Positions 24,894 through 32,748 of a stretch of 64,000 bases of DNA are shown here, in pieces (position 1 is the first letter of the stretch; each line of letters begins with the position of its first letter). The stretch spans positions 992,001 through 1,056,000 of the forward strand of contig NZ_JNYQ01000004.1 of NCBI RefSeq assembly GCF_000717245.1, given 5' to 3'. This DNA comes from Kitasatospora papulosa. Lineage in GTDB: Bacteria; Actinomycetota; Actinomycetes; Streptomycetales; Streptomycetaceae. The notes under the pieces were generated by a model. It was not told the origin of the DNA. It saw only the letters and a program-made list of their open reading frames with translations, and made no database searches. The position numbers were made by a program, and so were the translations under genes.

Positions 24894-26938
24894 CGGGTCG
24901 TCTCCTCCTGGTGCGCGGATGCGTTCACGGGGTCGCTCGCAGGGTCGTCAGCAGGGGCGTTCGCGGATACGGGCGCGGCGTCGGTCGCGGACGCGTCCTG
25001 TACGACGGCGAGCAGAGCGCCGACCTCGACCTGGAGTCCGGGCGCGGCGTGGAGCGCGGTGAGGGTGCCGGAGGCGGGGGCGAGGATGCGGTGTTCCATC
25101 TTCATCGCCTCCAGCCAGATCAGCGGCTGCCCGGCCTCGACGGCCGCGCCCGGTGCGAGCCCGTCGGCGAGGCGGACGACGGTGCCGGGCATGGGGGCGA
25201 GCAGGGAGCCGGGTTCGGTGCGTTCGGCGGGGTCGGTGAAACGGGGCAGCGCGGTGAAGGCGTACGAGCCGGACGAGGTGTCCACATGGACCCGGTCGCC
25301 GTGGACGGTGACGGTGAAGTGCCGTGTCAGGCCGTCGGTTTCGAGGGTGACCGCGCCGGGGTGCACGGCGACGACCCGCTCGCCCGTCCCGGGCACCGGG
25401 ATGCCGTCGCGGCCGGTGCGGTAGGCGATCTCGTACTCGGTGCCGTCGGGCTCGCTCCGGTAGCTCCGGGTCTGCGGCCGCGCGGGCAGGTTGCGCCAGG
25501 CGCCGAAGCGGGCGGGGCCCACGCGGCCTGTGGCGGTCCCCGCCGGGGAGGGTCCGGCGGCGGCGAGCGCGGCGGCGGTGGCGGCGAGACGGCGCGCGGC
25601 GTCCTCGCCCGGCGCGGTGGCGGTGAGGGCGGTCAGGTGCCGGTCGTAGAAGCCGGTGTCGAGGCGTGCCGCGACGAAGTCGGGGTGGCGCAGGGAGCGC
25701 ACGAGGAGGTCCCGGTTGGTGACGGGGCCGTGGATGCGGGCGCGTTCCAGGGCGCGGGCGAGGAGGCGGACGGCCTCGGTGCGGGTGGGCGCGTGGGCGA
25801 TGATCTTGGCGATCATCGGGTCGTAGTGCACGCCTATCGTGTCGCCGCCCGTGTATCCGGTGTCGAGGCGCAGTCCGGGCGCCTCGGGTACGTCGAGCGA
25901 GAGCAGTGCTCCGGTCTGTGGCTGCCAGTCACGGGCCGGGTCCTCGGCGTACAGCCGGGCCTCCACGGCATGGCCGCGCGGTTCGGGCGGGGTGGTCGTG
26001 GGGAGTGGCCCGCCCTCCGCGACGCGCAGTTGCAGGGCGACGAGGTCGAGCCCGAACACGGCCTCCGTGACGGGGTGTTCGACCTGGAGCCGGGTGTTCA
26101 TCTCCAGGAACCAGGGCCGCCCCTCGGCCGACACGAGGAACTCGACGGTACCGGCGCCCCGGTAGCCCACCGCCTGCGCCGCGGCGACCGCCGCGTCGTG
26201 CAGGCGGCGGCGCAGTCCGTCGTCGAGTCCGGGGGCCGGGGCCTCCTCGACGACCTTCTGGTGGCGGCGCTGGAGGGAGCAGTCACGGGTGCCGAGCGCC
26301 CACACCGTGCCCTGCCCGTCTGCCATCACCTGGACCTCGACGTGCCGGCCCCGTTCGACGTACGGCTCGGCGAAGACCTCGCCGTCCCCGAAGGCGCTGA
26401 CGGCCTCGGCGGACGCGGCGGTCAGTTCGCCGGGGAGCGACGCGAGGTCCCGCACGATCCGCATCCCGCGCCCGCCCCCGCCCGCCGCCGCCTTGAGCAG
26501 CAGGGGCAGATCGGCGGTGGTGGCGTTCCCCGGGTCGACCGGGGCGAGCAGGGGCACTCCGGCGGCGGCCATCAGTTCCTTGGCCCGGGTCTTGGACGCC
26601 ATCAGCTCGATGGCCTTGACCGGCGGTCCCACCCAGAGGAGGCCCGCGTCCTGCACGGCCCGGGCGAATCCGGCGTTCTCGGAGAGGAAGCCGTAGCCCG
26701 GGTGCACGGCGTCGGCTCCCGCCGCGAGCGCGGCGGCGACGACGAGGTCGCCGCGGAGATAGGTGTCGGCGGGCGCGGCCCCCGGCAGGCGTACGGCGGT
26801 GTCGGCCTCGCGTACGTGCAGGGCGCCGGCGTCCGCGTCGGAGTACACCGCGACGGTGGCGATGCCCAGGTCCCGGCAGGTGCGGAAGATCCGGCAGGCG
26901 ATCTCGCCCCGGTTGGCGACCAGCAGTGTGGTGATCAT
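24890..26938 (-). CDS. acyl-CoA carboxylase biotin-carrying alpha subunit
   Basis: 682-residue protein uniting biotin carboxylase and biotinyl carrier domains. BC N-terminal domain begins LLVANRGEIACRIFRTCRDLGI; the ATP-grasp contains KAAAGGGGRGMRI; the BC C-terminal domain includes GHAVEARLYAEDP and GVHYDPMIAKIIAHAPTR. The biotin attachment site is EAMKMEH near residue 620. The carboxylated substrate is set by the beta subunit upstream. A 3-methylcrotonyl-CoA or geranyl-CoA-type carboxylase fits the operon. ATG 26938 starts eight bases after the beta-subunit stop; the frame is open further 5' only by chance. Confidence 0.95.
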   Translation of the reverse strand: MITTLLVANRGEIACRIFRTCRDLGIATVAVYSDADAGALHVREADTAVRLPGAAPADTYLRGDLVVAAALAAGADAVHPGYGFLSENAGFARAVQDAGLLWVGPPVKAIELMASKTRAKELMAAAGVPLLAPVDPGNATTADLPLLLKAAAGGGGRGMRIVRDLASLPGELTAASAEAVSAFGDGEVFAEPYVERGRHVEVQVMADGQGTVWALGTRDCSLQRRHQKVVEEAPAPGLDDGLRRRLHDAAVAAAQAVGYRGAGTVEFLVSAEGRPWFLEMNTRLQVEHPVTEAVFGLDLVALQLRVAEGGPLPTTTPPEPRGHAVEARLYAEDPARDWQPQTGALLSLDVPEAPGLRLDTGYTGGDTIGVHYDPMIAKIIAHAPTRTEAVRLLARALERARIHGPVTNRDLLVRSLRHPDFVAARLDTGFYDRHLTALTATAPGEDAARRLAATAAALAAAGPSPAGTATGRVGPARFGAWRNLPARPQTRSYRSEPDGTEYEIAYRTGRDGIPVPGTGERVVAVHPGAVTLETDGLTRHFTVTVHGDRVHVDTSSGSYAFTALPRFTDPAERTEPGSLLAPMPGTVVRLADGLAPGAAVEAGQPLIWLEAMKMEHRILAPASGTLTALHAAPGLQVEVGALLAVVQDASATDAAPVSANAPADDPASDPVNASAHQEETTR

Positions 26939-26946
26939 CCGATGCC

Positions 26947-28542
26947 TCACATCCGGAAGACGCCGAAGCCGCGTGCGCCTTCGACCGGGGCCGTATGGAT
27001 CGCGGACAGGCACATCCCGAGGACGGTCCTGGTGTCGCGTGGGTCGATGACCCCGTCGTCGTACAGCCGCCCCGAGAGGAACATCGGCAGCGACTCGGAC
27101 TCGATCTGCTGTTCCACCATGGCGCGGAGCCCGGCGTCGGCCTCGTCGTCGTAGGGCAGCCCCTTGGCGGCGGAGGAGGCGCGGGCGACGATCGAGAGGA
27201 CGCCGGCGAGCTGCTGGGCTCCCATGACGGCGGACTTGCTGCTGGGCCAGGCGAAGAGGAAGCGGGGGTCGTAGGCCCGGCCGCACATGCCGTAGTGCCC
27301 GGCGCCGTAGGAGGCGCCCATCAGCACGGAGAGGTGCGGGACCCGGGAGTTCGACACCGCGTTGATCATCATGGCGCCGTGCTTGATGATGCCGCCCTGC
27401 TCGTACTCCTTGCCCACCATGTAGCCGGTGGTGTTGTGGAGGAAGAGGAGGGGGATGTCGCGCTGGTTGGCGAGCTGGATGAACTGCGCGGCCTTCTGCG
27501 ACTCCTCGCTGAACAGCACGCCCTGGGCGTTGGCGAGGATGCCGACCGGGTAGCCGTGGAGCCGCGCCCAGCCGGTGACCAGGCTCGTCCCGTAGAGCGG
27601 TTTGAAGGCGTCGAAGTCGGAGCCGTCGACCAGCCGGGCGATGACCTCGCGCGGGTCGAAGGGGACCTTCAGGTCACCGGGCACGATCCCGATCAGCTCG
27701 TCCTCGTCGTACTTCGGCGGCTCGGCGGGGCCCGGATCCGGGTGTGCCTTGCGCCAGTTGAGCCGGGCGACGATCCGTCGGGCCTGGCGCAGCGCGTCGT
27801 GCTCGTCGACGGCGTAGTGGTCGGCGAGGCCGGAGGTGCGGGCGTGCATCTCGGCACCCCCGAGGGACTCGTCGTCGCTCTCCTCGCCGGTGGCCATCTT
27901 CACCAGGGGCGGGCCGCCGAGGAAGACCTTGGACTGTTCCTTGATCATCACGGTGTGGTCGGACATGCCGGGGACGTACGCGCCTCCGGCGGTGCTGTTG
28001 CCGAACACCACGGCGACGGTGGGGATCCCGGCGGCGGAGAGCCGCGTGAGGTCGCGGAAGAGCGCGCCGCCCGGGATGAAGATCTCCTTCTGGGACGGCA
28101 GGTCGGCCCCGCCCGACTCCACGAGGCTGATGCAGGGCAGCCGGTTGGCGAAGGCGATCTCGTTGGCCCGCAGCGCCTTCTTCAGGGTCCACGGGTTGGA
28201 GGCTCCGCCGCGCACGGTCGGGTCGTTGGCGGTGATCAGGCACTCCACGCCGGACACGGTCCCGATGCCGGTGACGAGCGAGGCCCCCACCGCGTAGTCG
28301 CTGCCCCAGGCGGCCAGCGGCGAGAGTTCCAGGAACGGCGTGTCCGGGTCGACCAGCAGCTCGATCCGCTCGCGGGCGAGGAGCTTGCCGCGCTTGCGGT
28401 GGCGGGCGACATACTTCTCGCCGCCTCCCGCGAGGGCCTTGGCGTGCTCGGTCTCCAGGTCGGCGAGTTTCGCGAGCATCGCCTCGCGGTGGGCGGCGTA
28501 CTCGGGGCCCGCGGTGTCGAGGGCGGTGGGCAGGACGGTCAT
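26947..28542 (-). CDS. acyl-CoA carboxylase carboxyltransferase beta subunit
   Basis: 531-residue carboxyltransferase. The N-terminal half carries the acyl-CoA site (RERIELLVDPDTPFLELSPLAAWG, GIGTVSGVECLITANDPTVRGG, LPCISLVESGGADLPSQKEIFIPGG); the C-terminal half carries the biotin site (GILANAQGVLFSEESQKAAQFIQL, LLFLHNTTGYMVGKEYEQGGIIKHGAKMI-like, SYGAGHYGMCGRAYDPRFLF, WP). These features are those of methylcrotonyl/geranyl-CoA carboxylase beta subunits (AtuC-like) rather than propionyl-CoA carboxylase. It overlaps the AtuA-like gene by ATGA (28539-28542). Confidence 0.95.
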   Translation of the reverse strand: MTVLPTALDTAGPEYAAHREAMLAKLADLETEHAKALAGGGEKYVARHRKRGKLLARERIELLVDPDTPFLELSPLAAWGSDYAVGASLVTGIGTVSGVECLITANDPTVRGGASNPWTLKKALRANEIAFANRLPCISLVESGGADLPSQKEIFIPGGALFRDLTRLSAAGIPTVAVVFGNSTAGGAYVPGMSDHTVMIKEQSKVFLGGPPLVKMATGEESDDESLGGAEMHARTSGLADHYAVDEHDALRQARRIVARLNWRKAHPDPGPAEPPKYDEDELIGIVPGDLKVPFDPREVIARLVDGSDFDAFKPLYGTSLVTGWARLHGYPVGILANAQGVLFSEESQKAAQFIQLANQRDIPLLFLHNTTGYMVGKEYEQGGIIKHGAMMINAVSNSRVPHLSVLMGASYGAGHYGMCGRAYDPRFLFAWPSSKSAVMGAQQLAGVLSIVARASSAAKGLPYDDEADAGLRAMVEQQIESESLPMFLSGRLYDDGVIDPRDTRTVLGMCLSAIHTAPVEGARGFGVFRM

Positions 28543-30242
28543 GCGTGCACCTCCGGGTCGGCCGGCAGCTGCACGGGGACGGTGACGTGCCGGGAACGCA
28601 GCCACTCCCCCAGCGCCTTGGCCTGCGGGTCGAACCTCGCCTGCGCGGCGACGCCCTCGCCGAGCAGGCCGTGGACGACGAAGTTGAGCGCCCGCAGCCG
28701 GGGCAGGACATGGCGTACGACGGTGAGCCCGGCGGTCTCCGGAAGGAGCTCCCGGAAGCGGGCGACGGTCAGTTCGTGGGCCAGCCACCGCCAGGCGTCG
28801 TCCGAGCGCACCCACACCCCGACGTTGGCGTCCCCGCCCTTGTCCCCGCTGCGGGCCCCCGCCAGCCGGCCGAGCGGGACGGCACGGGTGGGACCGGCGG
28901 GCAGCGGTTCGGGCAGGGGCGGCTCCGCCACCGCGTCGAGCTCCCGGTACGCCCCGGCCGCCGGTACGGCCTCCCGTGACCCGTCCGGCAGCACGGCGAC
29001 GTGCTCGACCTCGCCGGCCGGCACGTACGCGGCCTCGAACACGCCGTAGGGAGCGCCCTTGCCGGGCGGGGCGGTCACATGGAAGCCCGGGTAGCTGCCG
29101 AGTGCCAGCTCGACGGCCGCCCCGGACACGGCGCGGCCGACGGCCTCCGCGTCCGGGTCGCGCACCACGAGCCGGAGCAGCGCGCTGGCCGTCTCCTCGG
29201 TGTCGGCGTCGGCCCGGTCGGTGCGGGCGAGTTCCCACCGCACCTCCGCGGGCTTCGAGCCGGCACGGTCGAGGGCGTCGGCGAACTGGTCACGTACGAG
29301 ACGGGACTTGGCGTCGATGTCGAGGCCCGTCAGCACGAAGACGACCTCGTTGCGCCACCCGCCGAGCCGGTTGATCCCGACCTTCAGCGTGGGCGGTGGC
29401 GCCTCCCCGCGCACGCCTTCGATCCGCACCCGGTCGGGCCCGTCCTGCGTGAGCCGTACGGTGTCGAGCCGGGCGGTGACGTCGGGTCCGGCGTAGCGGG
29501 CGCCGCCGGTCTCGTACAGCAGTTGCGCGGTGACGGTGCCGATGTCGACGACCCCGCCCGTCCCCTCGTGCTTGGTGATCACGCTGCTTCCGTCCGCGTG
29601 GATCTCGGCGAGCGGGAACCCCGGCCGGCGGACGTCGTGGTCGCCGAAGAAGGCGTAGTTGCCGCCGGTGGCCTGGGTCCCGCACTCCAGGACGTGTCCG
29701 GCGACGACGGCCCCGGCGAGCGCGTCGTGGTCGCCCCGGCCCCAGCCGAAGTGTGCGGCGGCGGGACCGGTGACGAGGGCGGCGTCGGTGACCCGCCCGG
29801 TGACGACGATGTCGGCCCCGGCGCGCAGGCAGGCGGTGATGCCCGCGCCGCCGAGGTAGGCGTTGGCGGTGAGACAGCCTTCGGGCACGGGGCGGCCGTC
29901 GCCCTCCACGTGGGCGACGCGCACGGGTATGCCGGTGCGGTCCGCCAGCTCCCGTACGGCGTCGGCGAGCCCGGCCGGGTTGAGCCCGCCGGCGTTGGTG
30001 ACGATCTTCACGCCCCGTTCGTGGGCGAGCCCGAGGTTCTCCTCCAGCTGCCGGAGGAACGTCGAGGCGTATCCGCGCTTCGGGTCCTTCAGACGGCTGC
30101 GCCCCAGGATGAGCAGGGTGAGCTCGGCGAGGTAGTCACCGGTCAGGACGTCCAGCGGCCCGTCGGTGAGCATGTCGCGCACGGCGTCGAAGCGGTCGCC
30201 GTAGAAGCCGGAGGCGTTGCCGATGCGCAGCGGCCGGGTCAT
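28539..30242 (-). CDS. AtuA-like (DUF1446) protein
   Basis: 567-residue protein of the acyclic-terpene-utilisation AtuA family. The N-terminal DUF1446 domain covers about 1-350 (RIGNASGFYGDRFDA, LTGDYLAELTLLILGR, VTNAGGLNPAGLADAV, YLGGAGITACLRAGADIVVTGRVTDAAL, GTQATGGNYAFFGDHDV). The C-terminal ferredoxin-fold AtuA-like domain starts near residue 445 (PLGRLAGARSGDKGGDANVGVWVRSDDAWRWL). Its biochemical activity is unknown even in Pseudomonas, where it is needed for citronellol/geraniol growth. It is coupled to the carboxylase and to the gene upstream by 4-bp overlaps, and marks the operon as Atu-like. Confidence 0.93.
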   Translation of the reverse strand: MTRPLRIGNASGFYGDRFDAVRDMLTDGPLDVLTGDYLAELTLLILGRSRLKDPKRGYASTFLRQLEENLGLAHERGVKIVTNAGGLNPAGLADAVRELADRTGIPVRVAHVEGDGRPVPEGCLTANAYLGGAGITACLRAGADIVVTGRVTDAALVTGPAAAHFGWGRGDHDALAGAVVAGHVLECGTQATGGNYAFFGDHDVRRPGFPLAEIHADGSSVITKHEGTGGVVDIGTVTAQLLYETGGARYAGPDVTARLDTVRLTQDGPDRVRIEGVRGEAPPPTLKVGINRLGGWRNEVVFVLTGLDIDAKSRLVRDQFADALDRAGSKPAEVRWELARTDRADADTEETASALLRLVVRDPDAEAVGRAVSGAAVELALGSYPGFHVTAPPGKGAPYGVFEAAYVPAGEVEHVAVLPDGSREAVPAAGAYRELDAVAEPPLPEPLPAGPTRAVPLGRLAGARSGDKGGDANVGVWVRSDDAWRWLAHELTVARFRELLPETAGLTVVRHVLPRLRALNFVVHGLLGEGVAAQARFDPQAKALGEWLRSRHVTVPVQLPADPEVHA

Positions 30243-31045
30243 CGGTCCGCCTTCCGGGGGCGCCCGGGCCCGGCGGGTCCGGCGAAGGCCTGTGCGATGT
30301 CCAGCCACTGCCCGGCGTCCGGGCCGGCCGCCTCGACGGCGAGGTCGTCCCGGTGGGCGCGCTGGGTGACGAGCAGACAGAAGTCCAGGAGCGGTCCGGT
30401 GACCCGCTGCTCGGCGTCCTCGGGTCCGTACACCGTCAGGACGCCGTCCTCCGAGAGGAGTTCCACCCGGAACTGCTCGGCGGGCGGGCGCAGGCCCCGC
30501 ACGAAGTAGGCGTAGTCCCGGGCCCGTACGCCGATCCGGGCGACGTGCCGCAGCCGCGCGGTGGGCTTCCTGGTCACCCCGAGCGCGTCGGCGACGTCCT
30601 GGCCGTGCGCCCAGGTCTCCATGAGCCGGGCGGTCGCCATCGAGGCGACGCTCATGGGCGGGCCGTACCAGGGAAGTTTCGTCCCTTCCGGCGCCGCGCG
30701 GAGCGCTTCCTGGAGCCGGGCCCTGCCCTGCCGCCACTCCACGAGCAGGTCTGCGGGCGTGAGCGCGGTGACGGCCTCCTCGGCCGCCTCGTCGGCGAAG
30801 GTCTCGGGGGCCGCGAGCGCCTTCTCCACCTCGGCGGCGAAGGCGTCGGGCTGCGTGGCGGCGACCAGGGCCACCTCGTCGGTCCAGTTGAGGTGGGCGA
30901 TCTGATGGGCGACGGTCCACCCGGCGGCGGGGGTCGGCGCGGTCCACTCCTGTGCGCTCAACCCCGCTACCAGCAGGTCGAGTTCGTCGCTCTCCTCACG
31001 CATGTCGTCGAGCACTGCGACGGTCACGGCCGATGCGTCGGGCAC
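30239..31045 (-). CDS. TIGR03084-family (DinB/MDMPI-fold) metal-binding protein
   Basis: First gene of the catabolic operon, 268 residues. The N-terminal half is a four-helix mycothiol-maleylpyruvate isomerase/DinB fold with the metal-binding His in GWTVAHQIAHLNWTDE and HGQDVADALG. The C-terminal half is the TIGR03084 extension (ARIGVRARDYAYFVRGLRPPAEQFRVEL). The family co-occurs with AtuA-like and carboxylase genes in actinobacteria; a mycothiol-dependent isomerase or thiolysis role is possible but unproven. GTG 31045 follows GAGGGGAGCG. It overlaps the AtuA-like gene by ATGA. Confidence 0.88.
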   Translation of the reverse strand: MPDASAVTVAVLDDMREESDELDLLVAGLSAQEWTAPTPAAGWTVAHQIAHLNWTDEVALVAATQPDAFAAEVEKALAAPETFADEAAEEAVTALTPADLLVEWRQGRARLQEALRAAPEGTKLPWYGPPMSVASMATARLMETWAHGQDVADALGVTRKPTARLRHVARIGVRARDYAYFVRGLRPPAEQFRVELLSEDGVLTVYGPEDAEQRVTGPLLDFCLLVTQRAHRDDLAVEAAGPDAGQWLDIAQAFAGPAGPGRPRKADR

Positions 31046-31106
31046 GGTGCGCTCCCCTCGGGGCGTGGCGGTGTGCCCCGGAGCATGCCAGCGGCCCATA
31101 AAACAA

Positions 31107-31120
31107 GCAAGCATGCTTGC
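31107..31120. promoter_or_regulatory. operator of the acyl-CoA operon
   Basis: GCAAGCATGCTTGC, a perfect 14-bp palindrome with partial symmetry continuing outwards, 61 bp before the first gene of the catabolic operon and within an AT-rich promoter-like stretch. It resembles TetR-type operators of acyl-CoA catabolism; the operon's own TetR is the candidate ligand. Confidence 0.75.
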
Positions 31121-31167
31121 ATGATTTATTCGGGGCGACGGCTTTCGTGACAGCGGAGAGCGTTCCG

Positions 31168-31195
31168 CCACCCTGCCCTACGTAGGGCAGGGTGG
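31168..31195. promoter_or_regulatory. 28-bp perfect palindrome before vapB
   Basis: CCACCCTGCCCTAC followed by its exact reverse complement, ending 13 bp before ATG 31209 and followed by TATTTTT. It suits autoregulation by the VapBC complex. As RNA it is a hairpin plus T-run, so it could also terminate readthrough. Confidence 0.8.
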
Positions 31196-31208
31196 TATTT
31201 TTGGAGAC

Positions 31209-31451
31209 ATGATAAAGACGACTGTGTACCTTCCCGAGGACCTGGAAGTCCGGCTGGACGCCGAGTCGTCCGCGACGGGGGTCAGCAAGGCGGAGCTCAT
31301 CAGGAGGGGCGTCGCCATGATCCTCGACCACGCGGAGCGGCCCAAGCGCAGCGGAGATCTCCCGGTCTTCGACAGCGGGCGCCCGCTCAGCCCCGAGGCG
31401 ATGGACGACGTGGTGTACGAGCACATCAAGGAACGAGCAGCACGCCGTTGA
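31209..31451 (+). CDS. VapB-type ribbon-helix-helix antitoxin
   Basis: Antitoxin of 80 residues. Ribbon-helix-helix at 1-45: MIKTTVYLPEDLEVRLDAESSATGVSKAELIRRGVAMIL. The acidic, flexible C-terminal half (PVFDSGRPLSPEAMDDVVYEHIKERAARR) would wrap the toxin. ATG 31209 follows TGGAGA. Its stop overlaps the toxin start (TTGA), the usual toxin-antitoxin arrangement. The 28-bp palindrome immediately upstream is the expected operator for the VapBC complex. Confidence 0.9.
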   Translation: MIKTTVYLPEDLEVRLDAESSATGVSKAELIRRGVAMILDHAERPKRSGDLPVFDSGRPLSPEAMDDVVYEHIKERAARR

Positions 31452-31882
31452 TCATCGTCGCCGACACATCCGCCCTGTACGCGGCGTTCGACAGCGCGCA
31501 GCCCGAGCACTCCGGCGCTGCGAAGATCCTGGAGTACGAGAGGCTGGCAGTCTCTCCGCTGGTGCTCACGGAGCTCGACCACCTCGTTCACCGGGACCTC
31601 GGCTTCCCGGCGGCCATGCAGGTCATGGAAGCCCTCAACGCGCGCATCACGGACGGCCAGTACAGACTCGCGGAGCTCAGACCCGCCGATCTGGTCGCGG
31701 CCCACACGGTGCGCCGCGACTACGGAGGGCTGAGGCTGGACCTCGCGGACGCGGTGGGAGTCGTCCTCGCCGACCGGTACAGGACCGACCGCATCTTCAC
31801 TCTCGACCGGAGGGATTTCGGGGCCATCACCCCCTTGACCCCCGGCCTCACCGCGTTCCGCATCCTGCCCGTCGACGGCTGA
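31448..31882 (+). CDS. VapC-type PIN-domain ribonuclease toxin
   Basis: PIN-domain RNase of 144 residues. The metal-binding acidic residues are in place: Asp6 in IIVADTSAL, Glu in LVLTELDHL, Asp in LRLDLADAVGVVLADR, and Asp in FTLDRRDFGAI. It starts at TTG 31448, overlapping the antitoxin stop; the weak start codon would keep toxin below antitoxin. Nothing suggests inactivation. VapC targets are tRNA or rRNA; specificity cannot be read from the sequence. Confidence 0.9.
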   Translation: MIIVADTSALYAAFDSAQPEHSGAAKILEYERLAVSPLVLTELDHLVHRDLGFPAAMQVMEALNARITDGQYRLAELRPADLVAAHTVRRDYGGLRLDLADAVGVVLADRYRTDRIFTLDRRDFGAITPLTPGLTAFRILPVDG

Positions 31883-31895
31883 GCCGGCGTCCGGG

Positions 31896-32063
31896 TCACT
31901 CCGTGCGGTCGCCCTCGGCCTGGGAGGGTTCGGTCCGGGGGACGTCGGGGTGTGTCTCCAGGGCGCTGCCCCGCGCGGCGGGCTCGTCGCGTTCGCCCTC
32001 GGCCTGTGAGGGGGTGTGCGAGTACAGACCGGCGTACTCGTCGGTTCCCTTCGTGGATCCCAT
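31896..32063 (-). CDS. 55-residue hydrophilic protein with internal repeat
   Basis: Short, highly charged protein starting at ATG 32063 behind a strong double site (GGAGGAAGGAGG). The sequence reads MGSTKGTDEYAGLYSHTPSQ... and contains two copies of PSQAEGxRxE (ending the two halves). No hydrophobic core, so it is probably intrinsically disordered. It lies 80 bp upstream-side of a DinB gene on the same strand. I recall similar micro-proteins in Streptomyces but no function. Convergent with vapC, 13 bp apart. Confidence 0.65.
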   Translation of the reverse strand: MGSTKGTDEYAGLYSHTPSQAEGERDEPAARGSALETHPDVPRTEPSQAEGDRTE

Positions 32064-32142
32064 GCGCGCGCCTCCTTCCTCCGCTCCCTTCCATCGTGCC
32101 TCGCCCGCCCGCTCCCGGCACGGCCGCACCCACGGCGGCCCG

Positions 32143-32661
32143 CTACCGCCCCTCCGACGCCGCCTCGGCCATCTTCGCCGTGGTGCTGGCCCCGTCCAGC
32201 GCCTCCCGGATGATGTCGGCGTGGCCGCTGTGGTGGGCGATCTCCCGGAAGATGTGCCACAGGACGCGGCGGACGGTCCAGACGACCGGCTCCGGGGGTG
32301 ACCAGGGGTAGGCGGGCAGCGTGACCTCGCGGTCGAGGTCGGCCTCCTCGCGCACCGTACGGTCGAACGCGGCCGCCGCCGCGTGGAAGGCCTCCAGCAG
32401 TCCGGGCAGCGTCTCGGCGTCCGTCATGCGGTTGCCGTCGGGGTCGAGGTCCGCCCAGCCGACCTCGGCGGGCGCGGTGCCCTCGACGACGTCGAGCCAG
32501 CCGCGCTGCATGTCTCCCAGGTGCTTCAGGAGTCCGCCGAGGGTCAGCTCGCTCACCGTCGTCCGGGCGCGGGCTCCCGCGTCGTCGAGCCCCGCGACGG
32601 TGTAGAGGAAGTTGGTGCGCTGGTCGGTCACGAGCGCGAGCAGGTCGTCGCGTTCCGGCAT
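32143..32661 (-). CDS. DinB family (DUF664) protein
   Basis: 172-residue DinB-fold protein. Metal-site histidines appear in LLKHLGDMQRGWLDVV, VLWHIFREIAHHSGHADIIREAL. This is the DUF664-like branch common in Streptomyces, with roles suggested in mycothiol-dependent thiol chemistry. ATG 32661 follows GGAGG. It is co-directional with the micro-protein downstream and 88 bp from the transporter gene upstream; may be monocistronic. Confidence 0.9.
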   Translation of the reverse strand: MPERDDLLALVTDQRTNFLYTVAGLDDAGARARTTVSELTLGGLLKHLGDMQRGWLDVVEGTAPAEVGWADLDPDGNRMTDAETLPGLLEAFHAAAAAFDRTVREEADLDREVTLPAYPWSPPEPVVWTVRRVLWHIFREIAHHSGHADIIREALDGASTTAKMAEAASEGR

Positions 32662-32748
32662 GAGTACCTCCAGGTGGGCCGTCGCGACCACCCTAGGATC
32701 GGACGCCCGGCCGCGCAGGCGGAACGGGCACGCCCCCGAAGCGGGGGC

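Noticed and set aside
24857..27154. 765-codon plus-strand frame opposite the biotin carboxylase gene
   Set aside because: Gly/Arg/Val-rich antisense frame; the other strand encodes all biotin carboxylase motifs.
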